Shown here: positions 54,625-62,873 of the stretch, piece after piece
Position numbering within the stretch: position 1 is the stretch's first letter
Layout of the letters: every line of letters starts with the position of its first letter
Source: Palsa-892 sp963751615
Lineage (GTDB): Bacteria; Pseudomonadota; Alphaproteobacteria; Rhizobiales; Xanthobacteraceae
Assembly (NCBI GenBank): GCA_963751615.1
Contig: CAVVVG010000005.1
Coordinates: forward strand, 248,001-312,000
Length of the DNA: 64,000 nucleotides
Direction: 5' to 3'
Notes under the pieces: generated by a model
What the model was told of the DNA's origin: nothing
The model's database searches: none
What the model saw: the letters and a program-made list of their open reading frames with translations, nothing else
Position numbers and translations under genes: made by a program

Positions 54625-54890
54625 TCATAAGAGAATTTCGATCCTGCCAAAATAAGCTTCACGCACTTCGTCGCGGGCGGCGAGCTCTTTCGGTGCGCCG
54701 CTTGCTACCACGCACCTCTGCGACAATACATAACCGTAGCGCGAGATCGCGAGCGTCTGGTGCACATTCTGTTCGACAAGAAACATGGTAATACCACGTC
54801 TTTGATATGGCGTTTGACGCTGAAATTCACCTTCACGAGCTGCGGCGACGAGCCGAGTGACGGCTCGTCGATAATAAACAACTTCGATGA
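54625..54890 (-). pseudogene. Remnant of a branched-chain amino acid ABC ATPase (LivF 3' end)
   Basis: Fragments of LivF in two frames. The upstream part has Walker B KLFIIDEPSLGSSPQLVK at about 54815-54890; after a frame change, GITMFLVEQNVHQTLAISRY and a family-typical C-terminus (AARDEVREAYFG) run to the stop at 54625. The N-terminal two thirds, with Walker A and signature, are gone. A perfect 10-bp inverted repeat with 5-nt centre lies at 54846-54870 within the Walker B part. The intact livF at 22 kb is a different copy. Confidence 0.75.
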
Positions 54891-55090
54891 CGCAGCTTAT
54901 GCAAGACTTTAGGATGGAATATTTCCCTCGCGACTTTGTGAACGATCTGGCCAAAATCTTTTCACATTCCATGAGTTTATTCGGCCCATCCCGCACTAAT
55001 TTTGCGGGATGTAATATTTCATGAACGGGCAACACCACTCAAGTACGTGGCGTCTTCATGCCCGCCCGAATAACTAAAGGGAGCGATGCC

Positions 55091-55303
55091 ATGCCACAGT
55101 TCGACCCTCAACTTATCCAAATCATGAGGAACGCACTTGAAGAGGTCATGACAAGAGTCCCGTTGGAATATTCGACTTCGGCGACAAAGGCATATCTCGC
55201 TGAATATATTCTGAAGATCGCGGCTCAAGGACAGACCAGCTATGATGATCTGGTAGCCGCTGCCGCTGATCAAATACCGAGAATCCTATCGCTGTTTACC
55301 TGA
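55091..55303 (+). CDS. Small hypothetical protein, 70 aa
   Basis: A 70-aa soluble protein, PQFDPQLIQIMRNALEEVMT at the start, with an overall helical look, unknown function. GGGAG lies about 9 nt before the ATG at 55091; a longer frame from 55058 is less likely. Followed by a terminator at 55325, supporting an independent short transcript. A hairpin with arms CATCCCGCA/TGCGGGATG lies upstream at 54987-55011. Confidence 0.65.
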   Translation: MPQFDPQLIQIMRNALEEVMTRVPLEYSTSATKAYLAEYILKIAAQGQTSYDDLVAAAADQIPRILSLFT

Positions 55304-55324
55304 CAGCGGGCCGCCTAAATAATA

Positions 55325-55366
55325 CTGAGGACGATGCCGATGCGTCGTATCGTCCTCGGTTGTTTT
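55325..55366 (+). terminator. Rho-independent terminator after the 70-aa gene
   Basis: Stem with 9 perfect pairs (GAGGACGAT/ATCGTCCTC), 13-nt loop, extended by a T-G and a C-G pair, followed by TTGTTTT. It starts 22 nt after the stop at 55303. Confidence 0.75.
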
Positions 55367-55465
55367 AAGTGCACGACCTTTCCTCAGCAAAATGCGGGTC
55401 GGCAATTACATTCGGTTGCATAATTGGAGCGCCATCCAATCTCGCGCTCTTAGTTGTCTTTGGTG

Positions 55466-56041
55466 TCAGCGATCCGCTCGCCTGCTCCCAATCCACCAAA
55501 ACGTCACGCCGACTCCGGCCACGATGATCGCGCCCAGCAACATAATCAGTGCCAATTCCTCAACCCAGGCAATCGCCGGAACGCAAAGCGCCATGATGAA
55601 GCCGAGGAGGCAGACTTCCCAGGCGAGAATATGCACGCCTGCGACAAACGTGCCGAGCGCCAGCAATAAAAGTATCGCAAGGCCGGTCGCATTGGAATTC
55701 AGCATAATCTGCACATTCGGCAGCAACAACAAATTCATCGCGGTCAGGAACGCCAGCCAGTGCAGCGCCTGCGTCCAGATCAACCTCAGTCGCGCTTCCT
55801 TATCGCGCGCATGACGCCAGCCAGTGGAAACGCAGATAACACCGACCACCGGCGCAAGAAATTCCCAATAGCTGATGATCGGATGTTTCGAGAAGCTGGT
55901 GTACGCCACGCCGATCAGCGTTAGAATCAAGACGACACCGTACGGCAACTCTCTAAGCCAGAAGTCTGCATGCGGACGTAGCGGTCGCCCGACCGTCGGG
56001 TCGACGCGCGAGTCATTCGGGTTCGAAGGCGTATTGCTCAT
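55466..56041 (-). CDS. Hypothetical inner-membrane protein, 191 aa
   Basis: A 191-aa protein with about five hydrophobic segments (around residues 35-52, 63-75, 92-108, 118-140 and 155-182) after a polar N-terminus. No known family was recognised. Its ribosome-binding site is weak. It is alone on the minus strand, divergent from the HlyD-type exporter operon, so the two may share the regulatory region 56042-56394. Confidence 0.7.
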   Translation of the reverse strand: MSNTPSNPNDSRVDPTVGRPLRPHADFWLRELPYGVVLILTLIGVAYTSFSKHPIISYWEFLAPVVGVICVSTGWRHARDKEARLRLIWTQALHWLAFLTAMNLLLLPNVQIMLNSNATGLAILLLLALGTFVAGVHILAWEVCLLGFIMALCVPAIAWVEELALIMLLGAIIVAGVGVTFWWIGSRRADR

Positions 56042-56394
56042 GATCGTTTTTCAAAGTTCGGTCTTTTCGGATAGTTTTGTCGATTGTCTCCGCGTTTAGC
56101 GCGTTGTTGCAAGCGCTCCACATCGGAACATTCAAACCGTTACTTAATATAGGACGGCATACTCTATGCCCGCCCCTGGCGCGGTAAGCAGTGTAGGCGA
56201 CCTTCACGGCGCGCTCTGGCACCAAACGGACCCTTCAGACGCGCCAATATAAGGCGATTCTTACTTGCGTCGCACGCATTGAAGCAACGCAAGACATTTC
56301 TTGATCCAGATCATGTTGCAAGTGCCAAAAAGCCTTAATTGGTATATTGTGCGGCGTCGAATGGGGGCGCCGCCGGGGTTACTTGGAAATCGGC
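56042..56394. promoter_or_regulatory. Divergent regulatory region before the exporter operon
   Basis: About 350 bases with no gene. A FixK/FNR-like box TTGATCCAGATCAT (one mismatch, last base) lies at 56301-56314, 81 nt before the HlyD-type ATG. Another inverted repeat, arms GGCATA/TATGCC with a 3-nt centre, occurs at 56156-56170 and could be an operator. No strong promoter match was confirmed. Confidence 0.45.
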
Positions 56395-57594
56395 ATGCGC
56401 TACGAACCGCCACCTCAAGATTATGAGACCTGGACCGAGCGACGCATTAAATGGTTGCGCTCCATCGAGATACCGCCAGCATGGAAGCAGCGTCTGCGCG
56501 CTGTGGCACTCCATCTATGGCGCTGGCGCTTTCGTGCGCCGGCGCTTGTGACAGCACTGGCTGCACTCTGGTATTTCGGGGCGCCGATCCTGTTCGGTCC
56601 CGTTATCTATGTCGACGCCGTCGTACGCGCCGACTTTGTGCCAAGCGTCGTCGCGAGCGGACATGTGGAGGCACCATTTCGCGTTAACATCGGCAGCCAA
56701 ATTACCGGGGTTGTTGCGGATGTTGTCGTCTCTGAAGGACAAGCGGTCAAAACCGGCGACACATTGGTCGTGCTCGATGATCGCGAGGCTCAAGCCGCTG
56801 TTATCCAAACTGAAGCAACACTTGCCCGTGATCAAGCTTCGCTCTTGAAGGCCAATCGGGACATCGAGCGCCTTTCCGATCTTTTTGCGAAAGGTTCAAC
56901 CTCGAAAGTGACTGTCGATGATGCACGCACGAACGTCGATGTTTTGACAGCGACTGTCAAACAGGACGCCGCCAGTCTCGCAACGGCTCAGTCGCGACTG
57001 AGTTACACAGTAATTCGTGCTCCCCGAGACGGGATATTAATTTCAAGATTCGTCGAGCGCGGCAACATCGTGCAACCCTCGAATGTACTCATGAAGCTTT
57101 CGCCCAGCGGCGACACTCAGCTCGTCGTGCAGATCGATGAGAAGAACCTCGGGCTCATCGCTTTAGGCCAAAAAGCGCTTGCTTCGACCGATGCGTATCC
57201 CAAGGAAACCTTCGCGGCCGAGGTTGTCTACATTAATCCAGGCGTTGACCTGCAGCGGGCCACTGTCGAGGTGAAACTGCGCGTGCCCGAACCTCCCGCC
57301 TATCTCAGCCAAGACATGACTGTTTCGGTCGACATCAAAGTGGCGGAGCGTCCAAATGCGCTCGTCGCACCGGCAGCAGGTTTGCGAGGAATGGCTAATA
57401 GCAACAAGCCGTGGGTTATGAAAGTTAACAGCGGTCACGCGACCCGCCAGTCGGTCAGAATCGGAATAATTAGCGCCGGCAAGGCTGAGGTTCTGGATGG
57501 CCTAAAGGAAGGGGATCTCATTATTCCGGCAACCATACCTATCAAGGAGGGCGCGAAGCTCCGAGCGCGAGCGTTGCAAGCTAAGGTACCATGA
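56395..57594 (+). CDS. HlyD/MacA-like membrane-fusion protein
   Basis: A 399-aa periplasmic adaptor. One membrane anchor near residues 45-65 (ALVTALAALWYFGAPILFG), then a lipoyl/barrel region (VVASGHVEAPFRVNIGSQIT) and a helical hairpin near residues 135-200, ending with beta-barrel strands. It would link the inner-membrane ABC complex of the next two genes to an outer-membrane channel. The ATG at 56395 has a GGAAAT element; the frame is open to 56347. It overlaps the permease gene by 4 nt. Confidence 0.88.
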   Translation: MRYEPPPQDYETWTERRIKWLRSIEIPPAWKQRLRAVALHLWRWRFRAPALVTALAALWYFGAPILFGPVIYVDAVVRADFVPSVVASGHVEAPFRVNIGSQITGVVADVVVSEGQAVKTGDTLVVLDDREAQAAVIQTEATLARDQASLLKANRDIERLSDLFAKGSTSKVTVDDARTNVDVLTATVKQDAASLATAQSRLSYTVIRAPRDGILISRFVERGNIVQPSNVLMKLSPSGDTQLVVQIDEKNLGLIALGQKALASTDAYPKETFAAEVVYINPGVDLQRATVEVKLRVPEPPAYLSQDMTVSVDIKVAERPNALVAPAAGLRGMANSNKPWVMKVNSGHATRQSVRIGIISAGKAEVLDGLKEGDLIIPATIPIKEGAKLRARALQAKVP

Positions 57595-58820
57595 ATAGAT
57601 GGGCACCATTCGAGTGGATCACTGCACTCCGTTTCCTCAAGGAGGGGCGGATGCAAACGATATTTATCGTCACCGCCGTAGCAATTGGTGTCGCGGTTAT
57701 CGTTTTTATGTCGGCGCTGCTCGCGAGTTTGCAGGCTAATTTTATCAAACGCGTGCTCACGTCGCAGCCACACATCCAGCTCATTCCACCAGATGAAGTG
57801 GCGCGACCGCTGCGTGAACCTGCGATAGGACGAGTTCTCGCGCCTATTATTCAGCGCCCGGCCCAACGTATCCGCTCGATCGATCAGTGGCAGCAGATTA
57901 GGAGTCAATTGAGCGAGTGGCCAGATATCGTCACTGTGTCGCCGACAATGGCTACCTCCGCACTAGCCGTGAAAGGCGATGCTAGTCGTTCAATCACCGT
58001 TGTCGGGATGGACCCGGAAGTTTATTTCAAGATCGTGCAAGTCCCCGACTACATCGTCACTGGTCAGCCGCGTGTACTAACCGATGACATTCTCGTCGGA
58101 ACAGATCTGGCCCGCGAGCTGGGCGTAACACTTGGCGACAAGATCAATGTGACGACGGCGAGCAACTCGTCCCGCGTTCTTACCATCACGGGAATTTTCG
58201 ACCTCGGTAACAAGAGTGCCAATTTGCGTACAGCCTTCGTTGCTTTGCGTACTGCGCAGGCCTTGGCCAATCTCGTTGGGGGCGTGACAACGATCGATCT
58301 GACGGTAACGGATGTCTATGCCGCGGAGAGGATCGCGCAATTCGTCCAGGCAGCCACCGGAGTTGAGGCCGATAGCTGGATTAAAACCAACGCGCAGTTT
58401 TTCACAGCCGTCAACGCGCAGCTGCTCTCAAATACAATTATCCGCGTATTCGTGGGCCTGTCGGTGGCCTTCGGCATCGCCAGCGTACTCATCGTCTCGG
58501 TCATCCAACGCTCCAAAGATATCGGCATTCTGCGCGCCATGGGCACCTCACAGGGGCAGATTATGCGCGTGTTCCTGCTTCAGGGTGGGCTGCTCGGTTT
58601 CCTCGGCTCACTCGTCGGGGCGACAGCAGGTGGTTCAGCCGTCGTTTTCTGGCATGCCTTCATGCGCCAGGCGGATGGTAAGGAACTGTTCCCGCTCATC
58701 CTCGAGCCCTCGCTTTTAATCAACGCCGTTCTGCTTGCCGCTGTGACTGGCGTCGTTGCAGCAGCGGTACCGGCACTCAGAGCCGCAAAACTCGATCCGG
58801 TGGTGGCGATCCGTGGCTGA
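57591..58820 (+). CDS. ABC exporter permease, FtsX/DevC/MacB type
   Basis: A 409-aa permease with one N-terminal membrane segment (IFIVTAVAIGVAVIVFMSAL near residues 24-43), a large periplasmic domain (~45-275) and three C-terminal segments (~285-405), the FtsX-like architecture. Seen: FGIASVLIVSVIQRSKDIGI and LRAMGTSQGQIMRVFLLQGG near 300-325. Overlaps the adaptor stop by 4 nt and the ATPase start by 8 nt. With its neighbours it forms a tripartite exporter, like DevBCA or MacAB, with substrate unknown. Confidence 0.9.
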   Translation: MNRWAPFEWITALRFLKEGRMQTIFIVTAVAIGVAVIVFMSALLASLQANFIKRVLTSQPHIQLIPPDEVARPLREPAIGRVLAPIIQRPAQRIRSIDQWQQIRSQLSEWPDIVTVSPTMATSALAVKGDASRSITVVGMDPEVYFKIVQVPDYIVTGQPRVLTDDILVGTDLARELGVTLGDKINVTTASNSSRVLTITGIFDLGNKSANLRTAFVALRTAQALANLVGGVTTIDLTVTDVYAAERIAQFVQAATGVEADSWIKTNAQFFTAVNAQLLSNTIIRVFVGLSVAFGIASVLIVSVIQRSKDIGILRAMGTSQGQIMRVFLLQGGLLGFLGSLVGATAGGSAVVFWHAFMRQADGKELFPLILEPSLLINAVLLAAVTGVVAAAVPALRAAKLDPVVAIRG

Positions 58821-59541
58821 GAACACGCCTGTTTTGCGTCTTGATGGGGTCTGCAAGTCCTACAACATAGGTACGCCCGTCGAAGTCGAAGTGCTGCATA
58901 ATATTAGTCTTGTGCTACAGAGCGGAGAATTCGTCGCGCTGATCGGACCTTCTGGATCGGGCAAAAGTACATTGCTTAACATCATTGGCTTGCTCGATAG
59001 GCCGACTAAGGGCCGCCTATTCATCGAAGGCCATGAGACGAGCACACTAGATGATGCGGCAATTACACAGCTCCGAGGCCATAGCATCGGCTTCGTGTTT
59101 CAGTATCATTATCTGATTTCGGCATTCACAGCGCTCGAGAACGTTATGATGCCGTTGCTCGTAGAGCATGCTTTTCCAAACGATGAGATGCAGCAGAGGG
59201 CTCGAGAACTACTCGCGCAAGTGGGACTAACGCAATGGGAGAACAATCTGGCCAACAACATGTCCGGCGGCCAGCAGCAGCGAGTTGCGATCGCGCGCTC
59301 GCTCGCCATGAACCCTGCTCTGATTCTTGCCGATGAACCTACCGGCAATCTCGATACGAAATCTGCCAATACGGTTTTCGAGATGATGCAACACGTCAAT
59401 AAAACGAATGGGACCACGTTCCTGCTCGTCACCCACAACATGGACTTGGCACGTCGTTGTCACCGAATTGTCGAGGTCGTCGACGGGCGCATCGTAACGC
59501 CGAGCCCACCTGAACAGTTATTGTCACAAGCCCAAATTTGA
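58813..59541 (+). CDS. ABC exporter ATPase, LolD/MacB type
   Basis: A 242-aa ATPase. Seen: LDGVCKSYNIGTPVEVEVLH, Walker A GPSGSGKSTLLN near residue 47, signature NMSGGQQQRVAIARSL near 149, Walker B LILADEPTGNLD near 169 and the H-loop VTHNMDLARR. The start is a GTG at 58813 that overlaps the end of the permease gene; the longer open frame to 58756 lies inside that gene. Last gene of the exporter operon. Confidence 0.9.
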   Translation: MAENTPVLRLDGVCKSYNIGTPVEVEVLHNISLVLQSGEFVALIGPSGSGKSTLLNIIGLLDRPTKGRLFIEGHETSTLDDAAITQLRGHSIGFVFQYHYLISAFTALENVMMPLLVEHAFPNDEMQQRARELLAQVGLTQWENNLANNMSGGQQQRVAIARSLAMNPALILADEPTGNLDTKSANTVFEMMQHVNKTNGTTFLLVTHNMDLARRCHRIVEVVDGRIVTPSPPEQLLSQAQI

Positions 59542-59675
59542 CGCTTGTACTAGCGCCCTTCACACATACGCGTCGGATGGCTCTGCCTTCAATTTTCTAG
59601 CAAATACTTGAAGGTCCACGATCAAGATGTCTCGCTATTTCGCGGGTGTTCTTAAGTCCTCCAACTAGGAAGAAT

Positions 59676-59689
59676 TTGACCTATCTCAA
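59676..59689 (+). promoter_or_regulatory. FixK/FNR-type box upstream of the DUF6455-type gene
   Basis: TTGACCTATCTCAA has complete TTGA and TCAA half sites with a 6-nt centre. It ends 47 nt before the ATG at 59737. A start near 59724 would place it at about -41.5, leaving a very short leader with GGGAG as ribosome-binding site. Confidence 0.5.
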
Positions 59690-59736
59690 TGCCCCCATGC
59701 GGAAATTCGGAAAACTTCGCACCCTTGGGAGATGCT

Positions 59737-60417
59737 ATGCGAAGCGAACCGCGATCAGGTGATCATAATTTTATAGCTTCATTCACCGAGAAATTGAAGA
59801 ACTTCTGGGAGAAAAGAGCAGCAGCCAATCAACTTGCCAATTGGGATCCGTTAGAAGTTGCTCGCATCGCGCAAGACCTCGGCGTTTCAACTCGTGAGCT
59901 CCGCTTGCTTGCGATTAGCAACAAGAAGGCGGCTGATCTTCTTGAACGCCGGCTGCAAACACTTCGCGTTGACCCAACCAGTGTCGATCCTGCGATCATG
60001 CGTGACCTCCAATTACATTGCGCACAATGCGACAGCAAAAAACTCTGCGCGCATGAGCTTGACAACAAGTCGTCAACCCCAAGTTGGCCAAAATATTGCC
60101 CGAACGAGCAGACGATCGAAATCGTTAAAACCCAATCGTTAAGCCAGAATATTGTTCAAGCAGCTTGGCCCAGCTCTCCCGGCAGTCGTCGGGGCATCGT
60201 GATGACGAGATGCCCGGAAACGAAAAAACCGATTTCGACCGGTATCATGACGAGCCGAAAAGACTTCGTAAATTTTCCAAAGGTCAACGCGGTGTTTCAC
60301 TGTCCGTACTGCTATGTAGATCACGCGTGGGACAAAAATCAGACCTGGCTCGCTGAGAAAATCGATGAACGGATTGTGGAAGCCACAATTTCTATCAAGC
60401 GGATCAGCAAGTTCTAA
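59737..60417 (+). CDS. DUF6455-like protein with a second Cys-rich zinc-ribbon-like module
   Basis: A 226-aa protein. Residues ~35-120 resemble DUF6455: LANWDPLEVARIAQDLGVST and LQLHCAQCDSKKLCAHELDN, then YCPNEQTI, a four-Cys cluster. Residues ~155-215 hold another pair of CxC-type sites: MTRCPETKKPISTGIMTSRK and FHCPYCYVDHAW, a pattern seen in small zinc-ribbon-like proteins. The metal is unknown. The ATG at 59737 follows GGGAG; the longer frame to 59689 overlaps the FixK/FNR-type box. The function is unknown; the box suggests low-oxygen expression. Confidence 0.75.
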   Translation: MRSEPRSGDHNFIASFTEKLKNFWEKRAAANQLANWDPLEVARIAQDLGVSTRELRLLAISNKKAADLLERRLQTLRVDPTSVDPAIMRDLQLHCAQCDSKKLCAHELDNKSSTPSWPKYCPNEQTIEIVKTQSLSQNIVQAAWPSSPGSRRGIVMTRCPETKKPISTGIMTSRKDFVNFPKVNAVFHCPYCYVDHAWDKNQTWLAEKIDERIVEATISIKRISKF

Positions 60418-60501
60418 ACATACAATAGCTAAGAAACTAAGCCTCGGTTCGTCGAGAACTTTGTTTGGCGTGGATGAATAGATTTCTAGATATAAACCAA
60501 A

Positions 60502-61032
60502 TTACTTTCGCTCACTGCGAATTCTGAAGCTGATTTCATTAGAGAAATAAGGGCGCCTTGCCTGAAAATCGCTATTTGTAAATTCAGCCAGAGTAGCGTG
60601 ATTTGCACCGCTATCGTGCATGGAGTCAAAGCCCAGTCTCCATAAGTAACCCAAATGCGGATTTCCGAGGATTGTTTGGCACATACTGCAGAAGGTATTG
60701 AAAGGGTCCTGCGGGAAAATAAATCGCGCACTAATAAATGCTTTGTTACCCTTTTCCGCGGGATGATAATTTATCATCGCAACTGGTCGCGTCGGACTAG
60801 CAAGGTACTGCTTCATTAACCCTCTGCCGAGAGGATCTACAGTTACTTCATCAACGCTCGGCGCAAACACCGACCATTCAAATGTCTTGGTTGAATTGAC
60901 AAGCTTCAACAAGTTCGCGTCTTCATGATCTAGTTTGCAATCGTGCGTCCCCTCCGCAAAGATTTGCAGATCGCCAGCTTGTTCTAGGCTGATATTGATG
61001 TCCGCGCCTGTGCCGTACACAACCCAAAACAT
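60502..61032 (-). CDS. Hypothetical protein, 176 aa
   Basis: A 176-aa soluble protein without a recognised family. It starts MFWVVYGTGADINISLEQAG; near residue 115 FCSMCQTILGNPHLGYLWRL contains a C-x2-C pair. No signal peptide or membrane segment. AGGAG lies about 8 nt before the ATG, a good ribosome-binding site. It lies convergent with the DUF6455-like gene and divergent from the GNAT gene. Confidence 0.65.
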   Translation of the reverse strand: MFWVVYGTGADINISLEQAGDLQIFAEGTHDCKLDHEDANLLKLVNSTKTFEWSVFAPSVDEVTVDPLGRGLMKQYLASPTRPVAMINYHPAEKGNKAFISARFIFPQDPFNTFCSMCQTILGNPHLGYLWRLGFDSMHDSGANHATLAEFTNSDFQARRPYFSNEISFRIRSERK

Positions 61033-61262
61033 GTTGCTTTCTCCTAAGGGTGCTTGATACGCGCGAACTCGCCTTTACTCAGCATACGAGTATAAATGGG
61101 CAAGAATGATTTAAACTGCAACGACGATATAGCCGCGGGAATTTCGCCAATATTCGATGGGATCGATCATTGAGGTTATGGTCTCATCGCTGGATAATCG
61201 GCGGCAAGCTCAAGATCGCCGAGGTGAAGTCTCTGCTTATAGATCGTGGGAGATTGCTGGTC

Positions 61263-61784
61263 ATGTTGGAAGCAGCCAAATATTCGGCGATTGAGCCTTT
61301 GCGCAATGGAGGCTCGGTCGAAATTCGTGCCCTCAAATCCGAAGACCAGACCGACCTTATCGCAGCCATTGGCCGCGCCAGTGCCCAGTCTCTCTACCGC
61401 CGTTTCTTCGGCGTACGACGCAACTTTGCACAACAGGAAATTGATTATTTCTTGAACGTTGACTTCGTCAACCACGTTGCCTTGGCCGCAGTGGTAGAAG
61501 AAGGCGGCCGCCCTGTGATCGTCGGCGGCGGACGCTACGTCGTCTTGCAGCCCGGGAAAGCCGAGATAGCTTTTGCGGTAATCGACCAGTATCAGGGCCA
61601 AGGTATCGGCGCTGCACTGATGCGACACCTTACCGCGATCGCCCGTGACGCCGGGCTCAAAGAGCTAACCGCGGAGGTCCTGCCGGACAATATTTCAATG
61701 TTGAAAGTTTTTGAGAAGAGTGGATTGCGCCTTAGCACGCAGCGCGAGTCGCAGGTTGTGCACGTCACTCTTCAGCTGCTTTGA
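61263..61784 (+). CDS. GNAT-family N-acetyltransferase
   Basis: A 173-aa acetyltransferase. Seen: VEIRALKSEDQTDLIAAIGR at the N-terminus, the acetyl-CoA loop QYQGQGIGAALMRHLTAIAR near residue 110 and FEKSGLRLSTQRES near the end. The ATG at 61263 has GGGAG 9 nt upstream; the frame is open from 61170. The substrate could be a small molecule or protein. Monocistronic. Confidence 0.88.
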   Translation: MLEAAKYSAIEPLRNGGSVEIRALKSEDQTDLIAAIGRASAQSLYRRFFGVRRNFAQQEIDYFLNVDFVNHVALAAVVEEGGRPVIVGGGRYVVLQPGKAEIAFAVIDQYQGQGIGAALMRHLTAIARDAGLKELTAEVLPDNISMLKVFEKSGLRLSTQRESQVVHVTLQLL

Positions 61785-61844
61785 GTCGCACTCCCTCGAT
61801 CCCTCAACGCAGCAAGCGATTTTTCAGGCGCAGGCCTCGGATGG

Positions 61845-62807
61845 TCACTGCGACGGTGGTGTAGTGTCGGCTTGTTTCCACGTCTGATCGGGATTGAACT
61901 CTGTCATGCGCCCGGCGATTGAAGGCGTGCGCAACCCAAGGTCCTTTTGGAAGACGGTTCCCTCATGATTTACAATGAATGTCATTATCCCTGAATTTCC
62001 GTAGTCGGCCGGATAGGCGACGAGTGCAAAGCCGCCAATCATCTTACCTTTGACGACGTAGTTCATAGCGCCGCCATGCGCAGCCGCCCCCTGCTCGGTC
62101 AGCACTTTGTAGTAGTAACCGTGGTACGGCGCCCGCCCGCCACCTGGGCGATAGCCCTCCACGGTTGCCTCGGCGACGAACTCGCCGAGCGGGCTTGCGT
62201 CTTCACCTTGTGAGGTCGGCCAATAAAGTCCGTTCTTCGTGCCGGGGTCACTGATAATTTGTTGCGCATAGACGCCCACACCCGCGCCGGTGCGATCCTT
62301 TGCAGCGTAATCGTTCTGCGCATCGACGTAGGCCAGGCAGGACTGGATCGTGTCGAGTTCATTGCGGCCAATGCGGCGATAAAGAATCTCATCGCGACCG
62401 GCTATTGTGTCGAACTGCCACACGTCTTTCGTGCGAACGAGCGGGATCGGGAATGGAAAATCTTCTTGCCCAATCACCATGACGGCCTTGCTATCGCCCT
62501 CCATGGTCAGTTGATGCTTCGCGTCATAAGCCGCAATGAACTGCTGGCGCGTCGCGGCATCGGCGACTTGATCGCCAGACGACACGATGTCGGCGCCATC
62601 TGCACCAAGCACCACCAGCATGTTCTTCCAGTCGTTGGCCCGAACCGCGTTCACGAGAGCGCCGACAGCCTCTTCGGGTGTCTTGAAGGACTGCTGAGCG
62701 CTCGCCGCCGACGCTGTCACCAAAACAAGCATCGCCGCAACTAATGAAGCAAGTCTTCCGAGCGTTGGGGCGCGGCGAGAATAGTGGAAGACAGGAAGCG
62801 TGATCAT
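61845..62807 (-). CDS. DUF2950 family secreted protein
   Basis: A 320-aa exported protein. A signal peptide of ~38 residues ends SAASAQQSFKTPEEA. The body matches the DUF2950 family as I recall it: LVNAVRANDWKNMLVVLGAD near residue 55, NGLYWPTSQGEDASPLGEF near 190 and YHGYYYKVLTEQGAAAHGGA near 225. GAGGA lies about 4 nt before the ATG. DUF2950 genes often sit beside DUF3300 genes, as here. The function is unknown. Confidence 0.87.
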   Translation of the reverse strand: MITLPVFHYSRRAPTLGRLASLVAAMLVLVTASAASAQQSFKTPEEAVGALVNAVRANDWKNMLVVLGADGADIVSSGDQVADAATRQQFIAAYDAKHQLTMEGDSKAVMVIGQEDFPFPIPLVRTKDVWQFDTIAGRDEILYRRIGRNELDTIQSCLAYVDAQNDYAAKDRTGAGVGVYAQQIISDPGTKNGLYWPTSQGEDASPLGEFVAEATVEGYRPGGGRAPYHGYYYKVLTEQGAAAHGGAMNYVVKGKMIGGFALVAYPADYGNSGIMTFIVNHEGTVFQKDLGLRTPSIAGRMTEFNPDQTWKQADTTPPSQ

Positions 62808-62873
62808 GACATCCTCAGTCGCCTCTAAAGCGGGTGTTCAGTTTCTCTGAACTCGAGTCGCTCATCCTGGCAA

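Noticed and set aside
54846..54870. Inverted repeat in the livF remnant as a terminator or transposon end
   Set aside because: It lies inside the former Walker B coding region, has no T-run and no target duplication was seen.
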